From the NCBI RefSeq assembly GCF_000718015.1, contig NZ_JODY01000019.1, positions 38,165 to 102,164 on the forward strand: a DNA stretch of 64,000 bases, written 5' to 3'. Of the stretch, positions 33,802 through 43,191 are shown in pieces. Within the stretch, counting starts at the first letter, position 1, and each line of letters begins with the position of its first letter. The notes below the pieces were generated by a model. The model searched no databases, was not told the DNA's origin, and saw nothing but the letters and a program-made list of their open reading frames with translations. Source of the stretch: Streptomyces catenulae (GTDB lineage: Bacteria; Actinomycetota; Actinomycetes; Streptomycetales; Streptomycetaceae). The position numbers were made by a program, and so were the translations under genes.

Positions 33802-33839
33802 ACGGGCCCGGATTCCGCTGCCGCGGGGTCCGGGCCCGT
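33802..33839 (+). terminator. serA terminator
   Basis: ACGGGCCCGGA (33802-33812) pairs with TCCGGGCCCGT (33829-33839), an 11-bp perfect stem. The following 255 bases to the next start show no gene. Confidence 0.75.
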
Positions 33840-34094
33840 TCGCGTACCCGGGCGCCGGACGGGCGGCGGGCCGCGACCGGTGCGCGTCCGGCCGGGTGAG
33901 CGGCCCGGAGGCTCCCGCCCCCCGCGTTCACCCGAATGGAGTAGCGACCGGGGTGGGCGGGAGCGCCGTCAGGACCGTCCCGGGGGGCTTGGAGCCGCCC
34001 GGCGGGCCCGTTCCCGAGTCGCTGCGCGGGTCGGGGCGACGCGCAATGGGAAATGCGCGTGCCCCCTCCGGCGCGTGCGGAAGGAGAAGACGCC

Positions 34095-35120
34095 ATGAAT
34101 GCACCCCTGGGTGACACCCCTCAGGACCTCACCGGCCTGAACGTGGTCGATGCGGAGGGCGCCAAGGTGGGCTCGGTCCAGCAGGTCTACCGGGACGACG
34201 CCACCAACGTCCCGGAGTGGATCACGGTGCGGACCGGGCTGTTCGGCATGAAGGAGACCTTCATCCCGCTCGCCGGGGCCCGGCGGGTCGACGACGAACT
34301 GCATGTTCCGCACACGAAGGAAACGATCAAGGAGGCGCCGCGGATCGACGCGGACGGGCACCTCGACCCCTCCGAGGAGGATGAGCTCTACCGCCACTAC
34401 GGGCTGACCCGGCCGGGGACGACCGGCGGCCCCAAGGGCGCCGACACCGGCAGTCCGGCCGGGACCACGACCGGTACGCCGGGGACGGCGAAGGGCACCA
34501 CCGGCATGGCCGCCGGGACCGCCGCGGGCGGTGCCGCCGGGATGGCCGCCGCCGGGCACCGTACCCGGGCCGGGGAGCGCGACCGCACGATGGCCGAGGG
34601 CGAGCATGCGGCCCGCACCGAGCACACCGGCCGGCCGATGGCCGGGGCCGGGATGTCCCGCGGCCGTGCGGAGGGCGAGGCCCCGGAGACCGGCAAGACC
34701 CGTGAACAGGTTCCCGAGATCGTGCTCTCCGAGGAGCGGATCCAGATCGGCACCGAGGAGCGCGAGGCCGGTCGGGCGCATCTGCGCAAGCACGTGGTGA
34801 CCGAGGACGTGCACCGCACCGTCCCGCTCAGCCACGAGGAGGTGCGGCTGGTCCGGGAGAAGATCAGCGACGAGGAGCGGATGCGCGGCCGCACCGCCCC
34901 GCGGCTCGGCGACGGCGAGGTCGAGGTCGTCCTCCACGAGGAGGAGGCCGTGGTCACCAAGCGGACCGTGCCGGTGGAGCGGGTCCGGCTGGAGACCGAG
35001 CGGGTCACCGTGCAGCAGGAGATCAACACCGAACTCCGCAAGGAGGAGGTGGAGTTCGACGACGGTACGTCCCTCCACAAGGAAGGGCGCAAGGGACCGG
35101 GGCCGGAGCGCCGCCGGTAG
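34095..35120 (+). CDS. PRC-barrel and DUF2382 stress-type protein
   Basis: A 341-residue soluble protein. Residues 8-75 form a PRC-barrel (LTGLNVVDAEGAKVGSVQQVY through TETFIPLAGAR-like strands), residues 110-205 are a low-complexity Gly/Thr/Ala linker, and residues 206-330 form a DUF2382 (YsnF/AvaK) domain rich in charged heptads (VVTEDVHRTVPLSHEEVRLVRE). Such fusions are common in Streptomyces and Deinococcus and are linked to general stress, but their molecular job is unknown. ATG 34095 has GGAAGGAGA upstream. A GTTCACC heptamer at 33926-33932 is present upstream but is not repeated. Confidence 0.88.
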   Translation: MNAPLGDTPQDLTGLNVVDAEGAKVGSVQQVYRDDATNVPEWITVRTGLFGMKETFIPLAGARRVDDELHVPHTKETIKEAPRIDADGHLDPSEEDELYRHYGLTRPGTTGGPKGADTGSPAGTTTGTPGTAKGTTGMAAGTAAGGAAGMAAAGHRTRAGERDRTMAEGEHAARTEHTGRPMAGAGMSRGRAEGEAPETGKTREQVPEIVLSEERIQIGTEEREAGRAHLRKHVVTEDVHRTVPLSHEEVRLVREKISDEERMRGRTAPRLGDGEVEVVLHEEEAVVTKRTVPVERVRLETERVTVQQEINTELRKEEVEFDDGTSLHKEGRKGPGPERRR

Positions 35121-35260
35121 CCGGGTGGGGCGTCGCACCCGGGGGAGGGGCGGGGGCCGGTGCCCGGCCCCCGCCCGCCCGTGACCCGCGGCGCCACGCC
35201 CGGACCGCCCGCAGCCCGGGCCCGTCCGGCTCGTCACCCGGTCCCGTCCGGCGGCCGTCG

Positions 35261-35350
35261 ACGCCGTGACAACCGCGGGCGCCATGACAACCACGGACGC
35301 CATGACAACCGCGGACGCCATGACAACCGCGGGCGCCGTTACAACCGCGA
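35261..35350. repeat. 18-bp tandem repeat, five units
   Basis: Five consecutive 18-bp units from 35261 to 35350 with consensus RCGCCATGACAACCGCGG; units 3 and 4 are identical. The array lies between convergent genes and its last unit contains the stop codon of the PucR-type regulator gene (35339-35341). No gene is encoded; the rest of 35121-35260 shows nothing else. Confidence 0.9.
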
Positions 35351-36685
35351 AGCCTTCAGTCCCATGTGGAGCAGCAGCCGGTCCTCGCCGTCGTCCAGGT
35401 CGAGACCGGTGAGCTTCTCGACCCGGCCCAGCCGGTAGTAGAGCGTCTGCCGGTGGATCCCGAGGACCTGCGCGGTGCGCCCGGCCTGACCCGCGCAGTC
35501 GAGGAACGCCTCGGCGGTACGGGCCAGTTCGGTGTGGGCCGGGTCCAGCAACGGCCGCACGGAGGCGTCCGGAGCCTCGGTGGGCAACGCGGTGAGCAGC
35601 CGGTACGAGCCCAGGGCCGCCCACTCCGCGACGGTGCCCAGCTTGGGTTCGGCGCGCGCCGCGCGGGCCGCGTCCAGCGCCTCGTGCCAGGCGCCCGGCA
35701 GCGCCGCCAACTCCGTGGTCCCGGCGGCGATCCCGGCGACCCCGGCCCCGATCCGCGCCTCCGGTTGCGACTGCGTACGGGCACCGCCGCGGCCCTGCGG
35801 CTGGACGACCGCGCCCGCGCGCGGCGAGCGCAGCAGATGCTCGGCGACGGTGTGCGCGGGCCCGAGCGCCCCCGGCGAACGCAGCCGCACCAGCGCGGCC
35901 AGCGCGGGGGCCGGTTGCCGCGGGCGCGGCGCGGTGAGGACGGGGATGCCGCGCGGCGGGGTGGTGCCGTCCAGCGGCAGCGTCCCCGGGGTGTCGGCCC
36001 GGCCGCCCGGACCCTCCGGGTACATCGCGCACGCGGCCAGCAGCCCGGGCAGGCTCGGCGGCGGCGCGGCGTCGGTGTCGGTGGTGTCCCAGGGCAGCAC
36101 CGCCACCAGCGTCAGCGGCGCGCCCGGGGTGAAGCGCAGGGTGTCGCGGAGCGCGTCGCGCAGCAGGACGGCGCCCGCCGGGCGGTCCGCGGGGTGCGCC
36201 AGCAGCAGTTCACGCAGCAGATCGCCCAGCTCCGACCCGGCCCGCGCGTCCTCGGCGAGCAGCGCGCCGATCCGCGACGCGGTCTCCATGGCGTGCTCGA
36301 TCCGCGGGTCCGGCGGGGTGTCCCGGCCGCCCAGCTCCAGATCGGTGAGGTGGCCGTCGTCCAGCAGCCAGACGTAGCCGTGGACGATGCCGCGGTGGCG
36401 TACGGGCAGACAGATCCGGCCTTTGAAGACGCCCGCCGCCGGGTCCGGCGGGATCCGCAGGGCGGACTTGGCGCGGGCGATCCCGAACGCCTCGAACCAG
36501 GCGCGCACCGCGGCCGACGAGCGCCGCTGGAGGATCGAGCGGGTGCGCACCGGATCCATGACGAGATCGTCGTCGCCCTCGTGCGCACCGAACGCGATCA
36601 GCCCGAAATCGCGGTCCTCCAGGGTCGCGGGCGCTCCGAGCGCCGCTGAGATGTCGTCCACGAGCTGCTGGTAGTCGCCCCGCAT
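35339..36685 (-). CDS. PucR-type transcriptional regulator
   Basis: A 448-residue cytoplasmic regulator. The N-terminal half is a sensor-like region (residues 1-150), a CdaR GGDEF-like region follows, and the C-terminal 60 residues contain the Puc[28 protein letters not shown] then [15 protein letters not shown]. Start at the codon ending 36685 is preferred over the longer frame (36739) because AAGGAGA lies before it and the conserved protein begins with [12 protein letters not shown]. It is divergent from proline dehydrogenase, so control of proline catabolism is likely; in Streptomyces a regulator at this position is known to affect put genes. Candidate operators are in the shared 278-bp region. 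Confidence 0.87.
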   Translation of the reverse strand: MRGDYQQLVDDISAALGAPATLEDRDFGLIAFGAHEGDDDLVMDPVRTRSILQRRSSAAVRAWFEAFGIARAKSALRIPPDPAAGVFKGRICLPVRHRGIVHGYVWLLDDGHLTDLELGGRDTPPDPRIEHAMETASRIGALLAEDARAGSELGDLLRELLLAHPADRPAGAVLLRDALRDTLRFTPGAPLTLVAVLPWDTTDTDAAPPPSLPGLLAACAMYPEGPGGRADTPGTLPLDGTTPPRGIPVLTAPRPRQPAPALAALVRLRSPGALGPAHTVAEHLLRSPRAGAVVQPQGRGGARTQSQPEARIGAGVAGIAAGTTELAALPGAWHEALDAARAARAEPKLGTVAEWAALGSYRLLTALPTEAPDASVRPLLDPAHTELARTAEAFLDCAGQAGRTAQVLGIHRQTLYYRLGRVEKLTGLDLDDGEDRLLLHMGLKASRL

Positions 36686-36802
36686 CCGCCGGCCGTCTCC
36701 TTCCGTGTCACTTGCCGTCCCCGTTACCCGTCCCCACACAGCCCCGCGGCGCCGTCATCGGCAGCCCGGGGGCGCGGCCGTCCCTCTCGCCGTTCGTTTC
36801 AT

Positions 36803-36850
36803 TCTCATACATCTGTCTGAGATACGGGACACGAAGGCGTGACAGCTGTC
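36803..36850. promoter_or_regulatory. Candidate operators of the proline catabolism locus
   Basis: TCTCA at 36803-36807 and TGAGA at 36818-36822 form an inverted repeat with a 10-base centre; GACAGCTGTC at 36841-36850 is a perfect 10-bp palindrome. Both lie in the 278-bp region between the divergent PucR-type gene and proline dehydrogenase. Confidence 0.4.
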
Positions 36851-36963
36851 GATGGCTGAAAGGTGGCGAGATCCTTAAGTTTCAGGTGGCTCACCTTGCC
36901 GCAGCGCCCGCCCCCAAACGGCGCCCGCCCGGCATTTGTCATCCTGAATCGTGGAGGTGCCCC

Positions 36964-37890
36964 ATGCTGGGTCCCGTGCTTCTCGCCGCCGCGCGCAGCG
37001 ACAGCATCCGCCGCATCGTCGCGGCCGCTCCGATCACCCGCCCGGTGGTCGACCGATTCGTCGCCGGTGAACGGCTCGACCAGTCGATGGCCGTCGTGCG
37101 GTCGCTGGCCGCACGGGGGATGGAGGTCACCCTCGACCACCTCGGCGAGGACATCACCGACCCCTCCGAGGCGCTCCGCAACCGCGACGCCTACCTCCGG
37201 CTGACCGAGGCGCTCTCGGCGCAGGACCTCGGCACCAAGGCCGAGATGTCGGTCAAGCTGTCGGCCTTCGGCCAGGCGCTGACCGGCGGCCACGAACTGG
37301 CCCTCAAGAACGTCCTCCCGGTGGTCGAGGCCGCCGCCGAGGCCGGTACGACGGTGACCCTCGACATGGAGGACCACACCACCGTCGACTCCACCCTCGC
37401 CATCCTCGCGGAGCTGCGTGCGCGCTTCCCGCAGACCGGCGCCGTCGTCCAGTCCTACCTCTTCCGTACCGAGGACGACTGCCACGCACTGGCCGGCGAG
37501 GGCTCCCGGGTCCGGCTGGTCAAGGGCGCCTACAAGGAGCCCGCGACCGTCGCCTTCCAGGACAAGCGCGAGGTCGACAAGGCGTATGTGCGCTGCCTGA
37601 AGATCCTCATGGCGGGCGACGGGTACCCGATGATCGGCTCCCACGACCCGCGCATGGTCGCCATCGGCCAGGACCTCGCCCAGCGCAACGGCCGCAAGCC
37701 CGGCGACTACGAGTTCCAGATGCTCTTCGGCATCCGCGAGGCCGAGCAGGAGCGCCTGGTCACCGAGGGCCACCGGATGCGCGTCTACATCCCGTACGGC
37801 ACCGACTGGTACGGCTACTTCATGCGACGCCTCGCCGAGCGCCCCGCCAACCTGGCCTTCTTCCTCCGGTCGCTCGCCACCCGCGGCTGA
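36964..37890 (+). CDS. Proline dehydrogenase
   Basis: The 308-residue monofunctional FAD enzyme that oxidises L-proline to delta-1-pyrroline-5-carboxylate. The barrel motifs are readable: EMSVKLSAFGQAL, LDMEDHTTVDSTL, GAVVQSYLFRTEDD, RLVKGAYKEP (flavin/substrate Lys), PMIGSHDPR and the C-terminal RVYIPYGTDWYGYFMRRLAERPAN, where the Arg pair binds proline carboxylate. An in-frame open region extends upstream, but GTGGAGG nine bases before ATG 36964 and family length decide the start. It is followed 144 bp later by P5C dehydrogenase, giving a two-gene proline-to-glutamate pathway. Confidence 0.96.
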   Translation: MLGPVLLAAARSDSIRRIVAAAPITRPVVDRFVAGERLDQSMAVVRSLAARGMEVTLDHLGEDITDPSEALRNRDAYLRLTEALSAQDLGTKAEMSVKLSAFGQALTGGHELALKNVLPVVEAAAEAGTTVTLDMEDHTTVDSTLAILAELRARFPQTGAVVQSYLFRTEDDCHALAGEGSRVRLVKGAYKEPATVAFQDKREVDKAYVRCLKILMAGDGYPMIGSHDPRMVAIGQDLAQRNGRKPGDYEFQMLFGIREAEQERLVTEGHRMRVYIPYGTDWYGYFMRRLAERPANLAFFLRSLATRG

Positions 37891-38034
37891 CGGCCCCGGA
37901 CGGGCCGGTGCGGGTGTGATGCTGGAGTGTGGGGCAGAAACCCCACCGCAAGCACCCGCGCCGCCCACCCGCAGCGGCCGCGCCGCTCGCACCACGATTC
38001 AAACCGACGTCGAAACGAAGGAGACACGGCCGTC

Positions 38035-39666
38035 ATGGACGCTGTGACCCACGTCCCCGCCCCGTACAACGAGCCGGTGCACGGCTACGCCCCCGGCTCC
38101 CCGGAGCGGGCGCGCCTGGAGGCCAAGCTCAAGGAGCTCGCCGGTAACCCCGTCGAGCTGCCGATGACCATCAACGGCGTCAAGCGGATGGGCGGCGGCG
38201 AGCGCTTCGACGTCGTGCAGCCGCACAACCACAAGGCCGTCATCGGCACCTACGCGAACGCCACCAAGGCCGACGCGCAGGAGGCCGTGGACGCCGCCCT
38301 GGCCGCCGCCCCGGCGTGGCGCGCGATGTCCTTCGACGACCGCGCCGCGATCCTGCTCAAGGCCGCCGACCTGCTGTCCGGCCCGTGGCGCGAGACCATC
38401 GCCGCCTCGACGATGCTGGGCCAGTCGAAGACCGCCCAGCAGGCCGAGATCGACGCGCCCTGTGAGCTCGTCGACTTCTGGCGCTTCAACGTGCACTTCG
38501 CCCGCGAGCTGCTCCAGGAGCAGCCCCCCATCCAGCCGAACGGCGTGTGGAACCGTCTGGACCACCGCCCGCTGGAGGGCTTCGTCTACGCGATCACGCC
38601 CTTCAACTTCACCGCCATCGCGGGCAACCTGCCGACCGCCCCGGCGCTCATGGGCAACGTCGTCGTGTGGAAGCCGTCCCCGACGCAGACCCACTCGGCG
38701 ATCCTGCTGATGGAGCTGCTGGAGGAGGCGGGTCTTCCCAAGGGCGTCATCAACCTCGTCACCGGTGACGGCAAGGAGGTCTCCGAGGTCGCGCTGCCGC
38801 ACCCGGAGCTGGCCGGTGTCCACTTCACCGGTTCGACCGCCACCTTCCAGTACCTGTGGAAGGCCGTCGGCGAGAACATCACCAACTACCGCTCCTACCC
38901 GCGTCTGGTCGGCGAGACCGGCGGCAAGGACTTCATCGTCGCCCACCCGACCGCCGACCCGGCGATCCTGAAGACCGCCATCACCCGTGGCGCCTTCGAG
39001 TACCAGGGCCAGAAGTGCTCCGCCGCCTCCCGCGCCTACGTCGCCCGCTCCACCTGGGAGGGCGGTCTCAAGGACGCGCTGGCCGCCGAGGTCGACGGCC
39101 TCACCATGGGTGACGTCACCGATCTGTCGAACTTCATCGGCGCCGTGATCGACGACCGCTCGTTCGCCAAGAACAAGGCCGCCATCGACCGCGCCAAGGC
39201 CGACCCGACCTGCGAGATCGTCGCCGGTGGCACCTACGACGACTCGGTCGGCTACTTCGTCCGCCCGACCGTCATCGTCTGCTCGGACCCGGAGAACGAG
39301 GTCTTCAAGACCGAGTACTTCGGCCCGATCATGGCCATCCACGTCTACGAGGACGCCGACTTCGACAAGACGGTCGAGCAGATGGAGTCCGCGTCGGCCT
39401 ACGCGCTGACCGGCGCCGTCCTCGCCAAGGACCGGCAGGTCGTCGCCGAGGTCTCCGAGAAGCTCCGCTTCGCGGCCGGCAACTTCTACGTCAACGACCG
39501 CCCGACCGGCTCCATCGTCGGTCAGCAGCCCTTCGGCGGCGGCCGTGCCTCCGGCACCAACGACAAGGCCGGTTCGAAGTTCAACCTGCTGCGCTGGATG
39601 TCCCCGCGCGCCATCAAGGAGACGATGGTCGCCCCGACGGACTACCGCTACCCGCACATGGGCTGA
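38035..39666 (+). CDS. Delta-1-pyrroline-5-carboxylate dehydrogenase
   Basis: NAD+-dependent aldehyde dehydrogenase of the P5CDH (TIGR01236) group that converts glutamate semialdehyde to glutamate, completing proline degradation. 543 residues. Catalytic Cys lies in EYQGQKCSAASRAY and the general-base Glu in LVGETGGKDF; the cofactor segment is VHFTGSTATF, and GSIVGQQPFGGGRASGTNDKAG closes the fold. ATG 38035 follows GAAGGAGA and gives the family length; the open frame continues upstream without a good start. A 13-bp stem terminator lies about 100 bp downstream. Confidence 0.96.
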   Translation: MDAVTHVPAPYNEPVHGYAPGSPERARLEAKLKELAGNPVELPMTINGVKRMGGGERFDVVQPHNHKAVIGTYANATKADAQEAVDAALAAAPAWRAMSFDDRAAILLKAADLLSGPWRETIAASTMLGQSKTAQQAEIDAPCELVDFWRFNVHFARELLQEQPPIQPNGVWNRLDHRPLEGFVYAITPFNFTAIAGNLPTAPALMGNVVVWKPSPTQTHSAILLMELLEEAGLPKGVINLVTGDGKEVSEVALPHPELAGVHFTGSTATFQYLWKAVGENITNYRSYPRLVGETGGKDFIVAHPTADPAILKTAITRGAFEYQGQKCSAASRAYVARSTWEGGLKDALAAEVDGLTMGDVTDLSNFIGAVIDDRSFAKNKAAIDRAKADPTCEIVAGGTYDDSVGYFVRPTVIVCSDPENEVFKTEYFGPIMAIHVYEDADFDKTVEQMESASAYALTGAVLAKDRQVVAEVSEKLRFAAGNFYVNDRPTGSIVGQQPFGGGRASGTNDKAGSKFNLLRWMSPRAIKETMVAPTDYRYPHMG

Positions 39667-39763
39667 CACCCCCGGACACCGGGCGGCGGCCCCTGAACCC
39701 GCCCGGTGGTCACCGGCCTGCGACCTCCCCCCAGTTCGCCGGTGACCCGCGGTTCTCCAGCCG

Positions 39764-39804
39764 CGCGAAGCGCCCCTGGCCCGACCGGCCGGGGGCGCTT
39801 CGCG
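39764..39804 (+). terminator. Proline catabolism terminator
   Basis: CGCGAAGCGCCCC (39764-39776) pairs perfectly with GGGGCGCTTCGCG (39792-39804). The remaining intergenic sequence to 40084 contains a TAGCGT at about 39912-39917 and TAGGTA at 40065-40070 as possible -10 elements but no gene. Confidence 0.75.
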
Positions 39805-40084
39805 TGCGTCCCGAGGGCGTCCCGCACGCGGCGCCGGACGGCCGTTGCGGGCATGGCCGTCTCAGATAGTAGGAAGACCAAGTAATTGTGCAGACATCAC
39901 GGCTCACCTCGCCTAGCGTTGTAGGAGCCGAACGAATCGCTCCATCGAGCGACGGCGGATGTGGCCCGTGCTGAGGGCAGGTGACCCCTGCCGCGCCGGC
40001 CCCCGCCCCTCCGGCCTTCCGATTGATGTGACCCTTCCGCCCGGTGCGTCCGGGCCGTGGGGCCTAGGTATGGGAGACGTGATC

Positions 40085-40216
40085 ATGGCCGAGACCGCCG
40101 TCCGCAGGACCCGTCACTCCGCCCGCCGCACCAACGACGCCGACCGCAAGAACGCGGCGGCCGCCCTCCAGCGCGCCCTCGACCGCCGCGACAACGGCGG
40201 CACGACCGGGCACTGA
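40085..40216 (+). CDS. Small basic protein, 43 residues
   Basis: A 43-residue Arg/Asn/Asp-rich protein (begins MAETAVRRTRHSARR; ends NGGTTGH) starting at ATG 40085 with GGGAG eight bases upstream; ATG 40070 would add five residues but overlaps the likely -10 TAGGTA. It is clearly coding in base periodicity, has no hydrophobic segment, and shows two charged helices. I recall proteins of this length at this locus in other Streptomyces but know no function. Confidence 0.6.
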   Translation: MAETAVRRTRHSARRTNDADRKNAAAALQRALDRRDNGGTTGH

Positions 40217-40410
40217 GCCCCGCGGGGGTGCGGCCGGTGCGGCCGCATCCCGTCGCGCCCTTCCGATCCCGCCCGCGCCGCCGTCGGTGAGCCGTCCGCC
40301 TTCCGGCCGCCGACCGCGCGTCGCTCCCCGGCTGCGGCCGCCGTCTCGTGGACGGTGGGTACCCCGCGCGCGGGGCCCGGGGGTTCGGGACACAGAGAGA
40401 AGAGCGCGAG

Positions 40411-41451
40411 ATGAAGGCTGTTCAGTACCGCGAGCCCGGCGTTGCGCCGCAGGTCGTCACCGTCCCCGAGCCCGAGGCCGGGCCCGGACAGGTGCTGCTG
40501 GCGGTGACCGCCGCCGGGGTCTGCCACTCCGACATCGCCGTGATGGGGATGCCCGTGGAGCAGTTGGGCTTCCCGCTGCCGCTCACCCTGGGCCACGAGG
40601 GCGTCGGCACCGTCGCCGCGCTGGGCGCGGGCGTCACCGGTCTCACCGTCGGCGAGCAGGTCGCGGTCTACGGGCCGTGGGGCTGCGGCCGCTGCGCGGC
40701 CTGCGCCGAGGGCCGGGAGAACTACTGCCGCCGCGCCGCCGACCTCGGCATCTTCCCGCCCGGGCTGGGCGCGCCGGGCGCCATGGCGGAGTACATGGTC
40801 GTCGACGACCCGCGCCATCTGGTGCCGCTCGACGGGCTCGACCCGGTCGCGGCGGTCCCGCTGACCGACGCCGGTCTGACGCCGTACCACGCCGTCAAAC
40901 GGTCGCTGCCCAAGCTGGTGCCGGGCTCGACCGCCGTGGTCATCGGCGCCGGGGGACTGGGGCATGTCGCGATCCAGCTGCTGCGGGCGATGACCGCCGC
41001 GCAGGTCATCGCGCTGGATGTCGCGGACGCGAAGCTGGCGCTCGCCCGCGAGGTCGGCGCGCACGAGACGGTGCGCTCCGACGCGCACGCCGCCGCCGCG
41101 GTCCGCGAGCGGACCGGCGGTCTGGGCGCCCAGGTGGTGCTGGACTTCGTGGGCGCGCCGCCGACCGCCGCCGCTGCCGGGGCGATGGCCGCGGCGGAGG
41201 CGGACGTCACCGTCGTCGGACTGGGCGGCGGTGCGCTCCCCGTCGGCTTCGGGACCACCGCGTACGAGGTGTCGGTCTGCGCGCCGTACTGGGGCAGCCG
41301 CGCGGAGCTGGCGGAGGTGCTGGCGCTGGCCCGGGCGGGCGCGGTCACGGTGCACACCGAGACGTACGGGATCGACGAGGCGCCGCTCGCCTACGAGCGG
41401 CTGCACCAGGGGAAGATCAACGGGCGGGCCGTGATCCTCCCCCGGGGGTGA
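40411..41451 (+). CDS. Zinc-dependent alcohol dehydrogenase family protein
   Basis: A 346-residue medium-chain dehydrogenase/reductase using NAD(P). Catalytic-zinc ligands are in VCHSDIAV (Cys) and TLGHEGVG (His-Glu); the structural zinc site is complete (CGRCAACAEGRENYC); the Rossmann loop is GAGGLGHVAIQLL. It therefore should be an active zinc alcohol dehydrogenase (AdhP-like) oxidising primary alcohols or related compounds; the substrate is unknown. ATG 40411 follows an AGAGAGAAGAGCGCGAG purine-rich site. It is 7 bp from the end of the convergent phosphatase gene. Confidence 0.93.
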   Translation: MKAVQYREPGVAPQVVTVPEPEAGPGQVLLAVTAAGVCHSDIAVMGMPVEQLGFPLPLTLGHEGVGTVAALGAGVTGLTVGEQVAVYGPWGCGRCAACAEGRENYCRRAADLGIFPPGLGAPGAMAEYMVVDDPRHLVPLDGLDPVAAVPLTDAGLTPYHAVKRSLPKLVPGSTAVVIGAGGLGHVAIQLLRAMTAAQVIALDVADAKLALAREVGAHETVRSDAHAAAAVRERTGGLGAQVVLDFVGAPPTAAAAGAMAAAEADVTVVGLGGGALPVGFGTTAYEVSVCAPYWGSRAELAEVLALARAGAVTVHTETYGIDEAPLAYERLHQGKINGRAVILPRG

Positions 41452-41457
41452 GCCGGG

Positions 41458-43062
41458 TCACCGGACCACCTCGAAGTGGTCGATCCGTTCACCGGACTCG
41501 GCGAGCGCGGTGACCTTCATCGTCGGCCGGTGGCCGGGGACGACCTCGACGGCGAGGAACGAGAAGCCGGTGTAGCGCACCCGCGACCACTCCACGGTCT
41601 CCTCCGCCTTCGCCCGGTCCTTCGTCCAGTGGTAGGTGTCCACGTGGTCGAGGTCCTTGACGTGGCCCTCGTAGCTGTCCGGGACGGGGAAGTCGTAGAG
41701 CGCCTTGCCCGCGCCGCCCGCGGTGACGTAGACGATGCCCTCGCGCCGCGGGTCCACCCGCTCGCCCGGGGGCATCCGCTTCGTGACCCGGCCGCCCTTG
41801 AGGGCGTCGGTGCGCTCGTAGACGTGGTTGTGGCCGTTGACGACGAGGTCGACGTGGTGCTTCTCGAAGAGCGGCAGCCAGGCGTCGCGGACCCCGCCGT
41901 CGGAGGCGTGCGCGTTGGTGGTGGAGTACGCGCAGTGGTGGAAGAAGACGACGACGAAGTCGATGCCGGGGGTGGCGCGCAGCTCGCCCAGACGCCGGTC
42001 GAGCCAGCGGGTCTGGCGACCGCCGGTGTAGCCCTGGTTGGCGGGGATCTCGTACGAGACGTCGTTGGCGTCCAGCGCGACGACGGCGGTGTTGCCGTAG
42101 GTGAAGGAGTAGACGCCGGGCGCCGCCTCCGGGTCGGGGCCGTTGCCCGGCAGCGTCCAGCGGGCGTTCTGGCCGCCGTAGCCGTGGGGGGAGTACCACG
42201 CCTCCATGTCGTGGTTGCCGGTCGTCACCATCCACGGCACGGACTTCGCCACCGACTCGGTCTGGGCGAGGAACTGGTCCCACACCCGCGCGTCGTAGGT
42301 GTCGTGCTCGGAGCCCTGGCCGTCCGGGTCGGCGTAGCAGATGTCACCGGCGTGCAGATGGAAGGCGGGGTTCTGGCCCAGGATCAGCTGGTCGTTGGCG
42401 AGCGCGTGGTAGCTGACGCCCTGGTCGCCGAAGGCGGTGAAGGTGAAGCGTTCGGCGCGCGCCGGGGCGGTGCGGAAGGTGCCGACGGTGGAGAAGTGGC
42501 GTGCGTCCGCCGGGTCGAAACCGTCGTGGCCGACGCCGTAGTAGTACGTGGTGCCCGGGCGCAGCCCGTCGGGCGCGGCGTGCAGATAGAACTGGTCGAC
42601 CGCGGGCAGCTTCGACGAGAGCGACGGGGTGTGCAGGTCGCGGACCTCGGCGTGGATCTTGCGGCCCAGGTCCCAGGGCTTCAGCCCGATCCGCAGATAC
42701 GGCCGCCGCACCGCGAGCGGCACCTGCCAGGAGATCCGCATCTGCGTCGTCGGGTCGGCGCCGAACGCCAGATGGCGGCCGAACGGGGCGACCAGCGCAC
42801 CGTCCACCGGCGAGGCGGCGCCCGAGGTGAGCAGGGTGGGGGTGGCGACGGGCGCGGCGTGCGCCGAACCGGCCAGCAGTCCGCCCGCGGCGAGGGTCCC
42901 GGCGCCCGCCGCCGAGGTGCGCAGCAGGCCCCGCCGGGTCAGCTGGGTCCGCAGGTACGCGTGCTGCTCGGGCATGCTCATCCGGGCCGCGAGCCGTTCC
43001 GGTATGCCCACGCGCGGCAGATGCGAGGACAGGGGGGCGCTCCCCCGGGAGTCTCCAGTCAT
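41458..43062 (-). CDS. Tat-exported purple-acid-phosphatase-like metallophosphoesterase
   Basis: A 534-residue extracellular phosphatase. A Tat signal (TRRGLLRTSAAGAGTLAAGG) begins near residue 42 after an unusually long 40-residue n-region. A fibronectin-like N-domain (about 95-190) precedes the dinuclear metal domain with the purple acid phosphatase motifs in order: FGDQG, GDICYAD, GNHD, VVFFHHCAY and NGHNHVYER. The longer open frame is spurious; the codon ending at 43062 begins the conserved protein. A PHO-box-like repeat lies 30 bp upstream on this strand, so phosphate-starvation induction via PhoP is likely. It releases phosphate from organic esters. Confidence 0.92.
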   Translation of the reverse strand: MTGDSRGSAPLSSHLPRVGIPERLAARMSMPEQHAYLRTQLTRRGLLRTSAAGAGTLAAGGLLAGSAHAAPVATPTLLTSGAASPVDGALVAPFGRHLAFGADPTTQMRISWQVPLAVRRPYLRIGLKPWDLGRKIHAEVRDLHTPSLSSKLPAVDQFYLHAAPDGLRPGTTYYYGVGHDGFDPADARHFSTVGTFRTAPARAERFTFTAFGDQGVSYHALANDQLILGQNPAFHLHAGDICYADPDGQGSEHDTYDARVWDQFLAQTESVAKSVPWMVTTGNHDMEAWYSPHGYGGQNARWTLPGNGPDPEAAPGVYSFTYGNTAVVALDANDVSYEIPANQGYTGGRQTRWLDRRLGELRATPGIDFVVVFFHHCAYSTTNAHASDGGVRDAWLPLFEKHHVDLVVNGHNHVYERTDALKGGRVTKRMPPGERVDPRREGIVYVTAGGAGKALYDFPVPDSYEGHVKDLDHVDTYHWTKDRAKAEETVEWSRVRYTGFSFLAVEVVPGHRPTMKVTALAESGERIDHFEVVR

Positions 43063-43091
43063 GGCCCCGAATGTCCCAGCGCGACCCGTCC

Positions 43092-43124
43092 GCGGCGGGT
43101 CGGTGAGGTGAACGGCGGCTGACC
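43092..43124 (-). promoter_or_regulatory. Candidate PHO box of the phosphatase gene
   Basis: Read on the minus strand, three 11-bp units follow one another: GGTCAGCCGCC, GTTCACCTCAC and CGACCCGCCGC. The middle unit has a perfect GTTCACC core and the flanking units retain parts of it at the same phase. The box is 30-62 bp before the phosphatase start codon. Confidence 0.5.
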
Positions 43125-43179
43125 GGCTCCCCATGTGTCCGTATGGCGGACGCCGCGTGTCAACGAATGGGACGACGAG

Positions 43180-43185
43180 TAGGGT
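43180..43185 (+). promoter_or_regulatory. -10 element of leaderless leuB
   Basis: TAGGGT lies 6 nt before ATG 43192, with TGTCAA at 43158-43163 as a possible -35 (16-bp spacer). Confidence 0.45.
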
Positions 43186-43191
43186 CCAGGC

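Noticed and set aside
33926..33936. GTTCACCCGAA before the PRC-barrel gene as a PHO box
   Set aside because: A single perfect core without a second unit 11 bp away.
41476..43122. 548-codon plus-strand frame over the phosphatase gene
   Set aside because: Antisense shadow; the minus-strand gene has a Tat signal and all metallophosphoesterase motifs.
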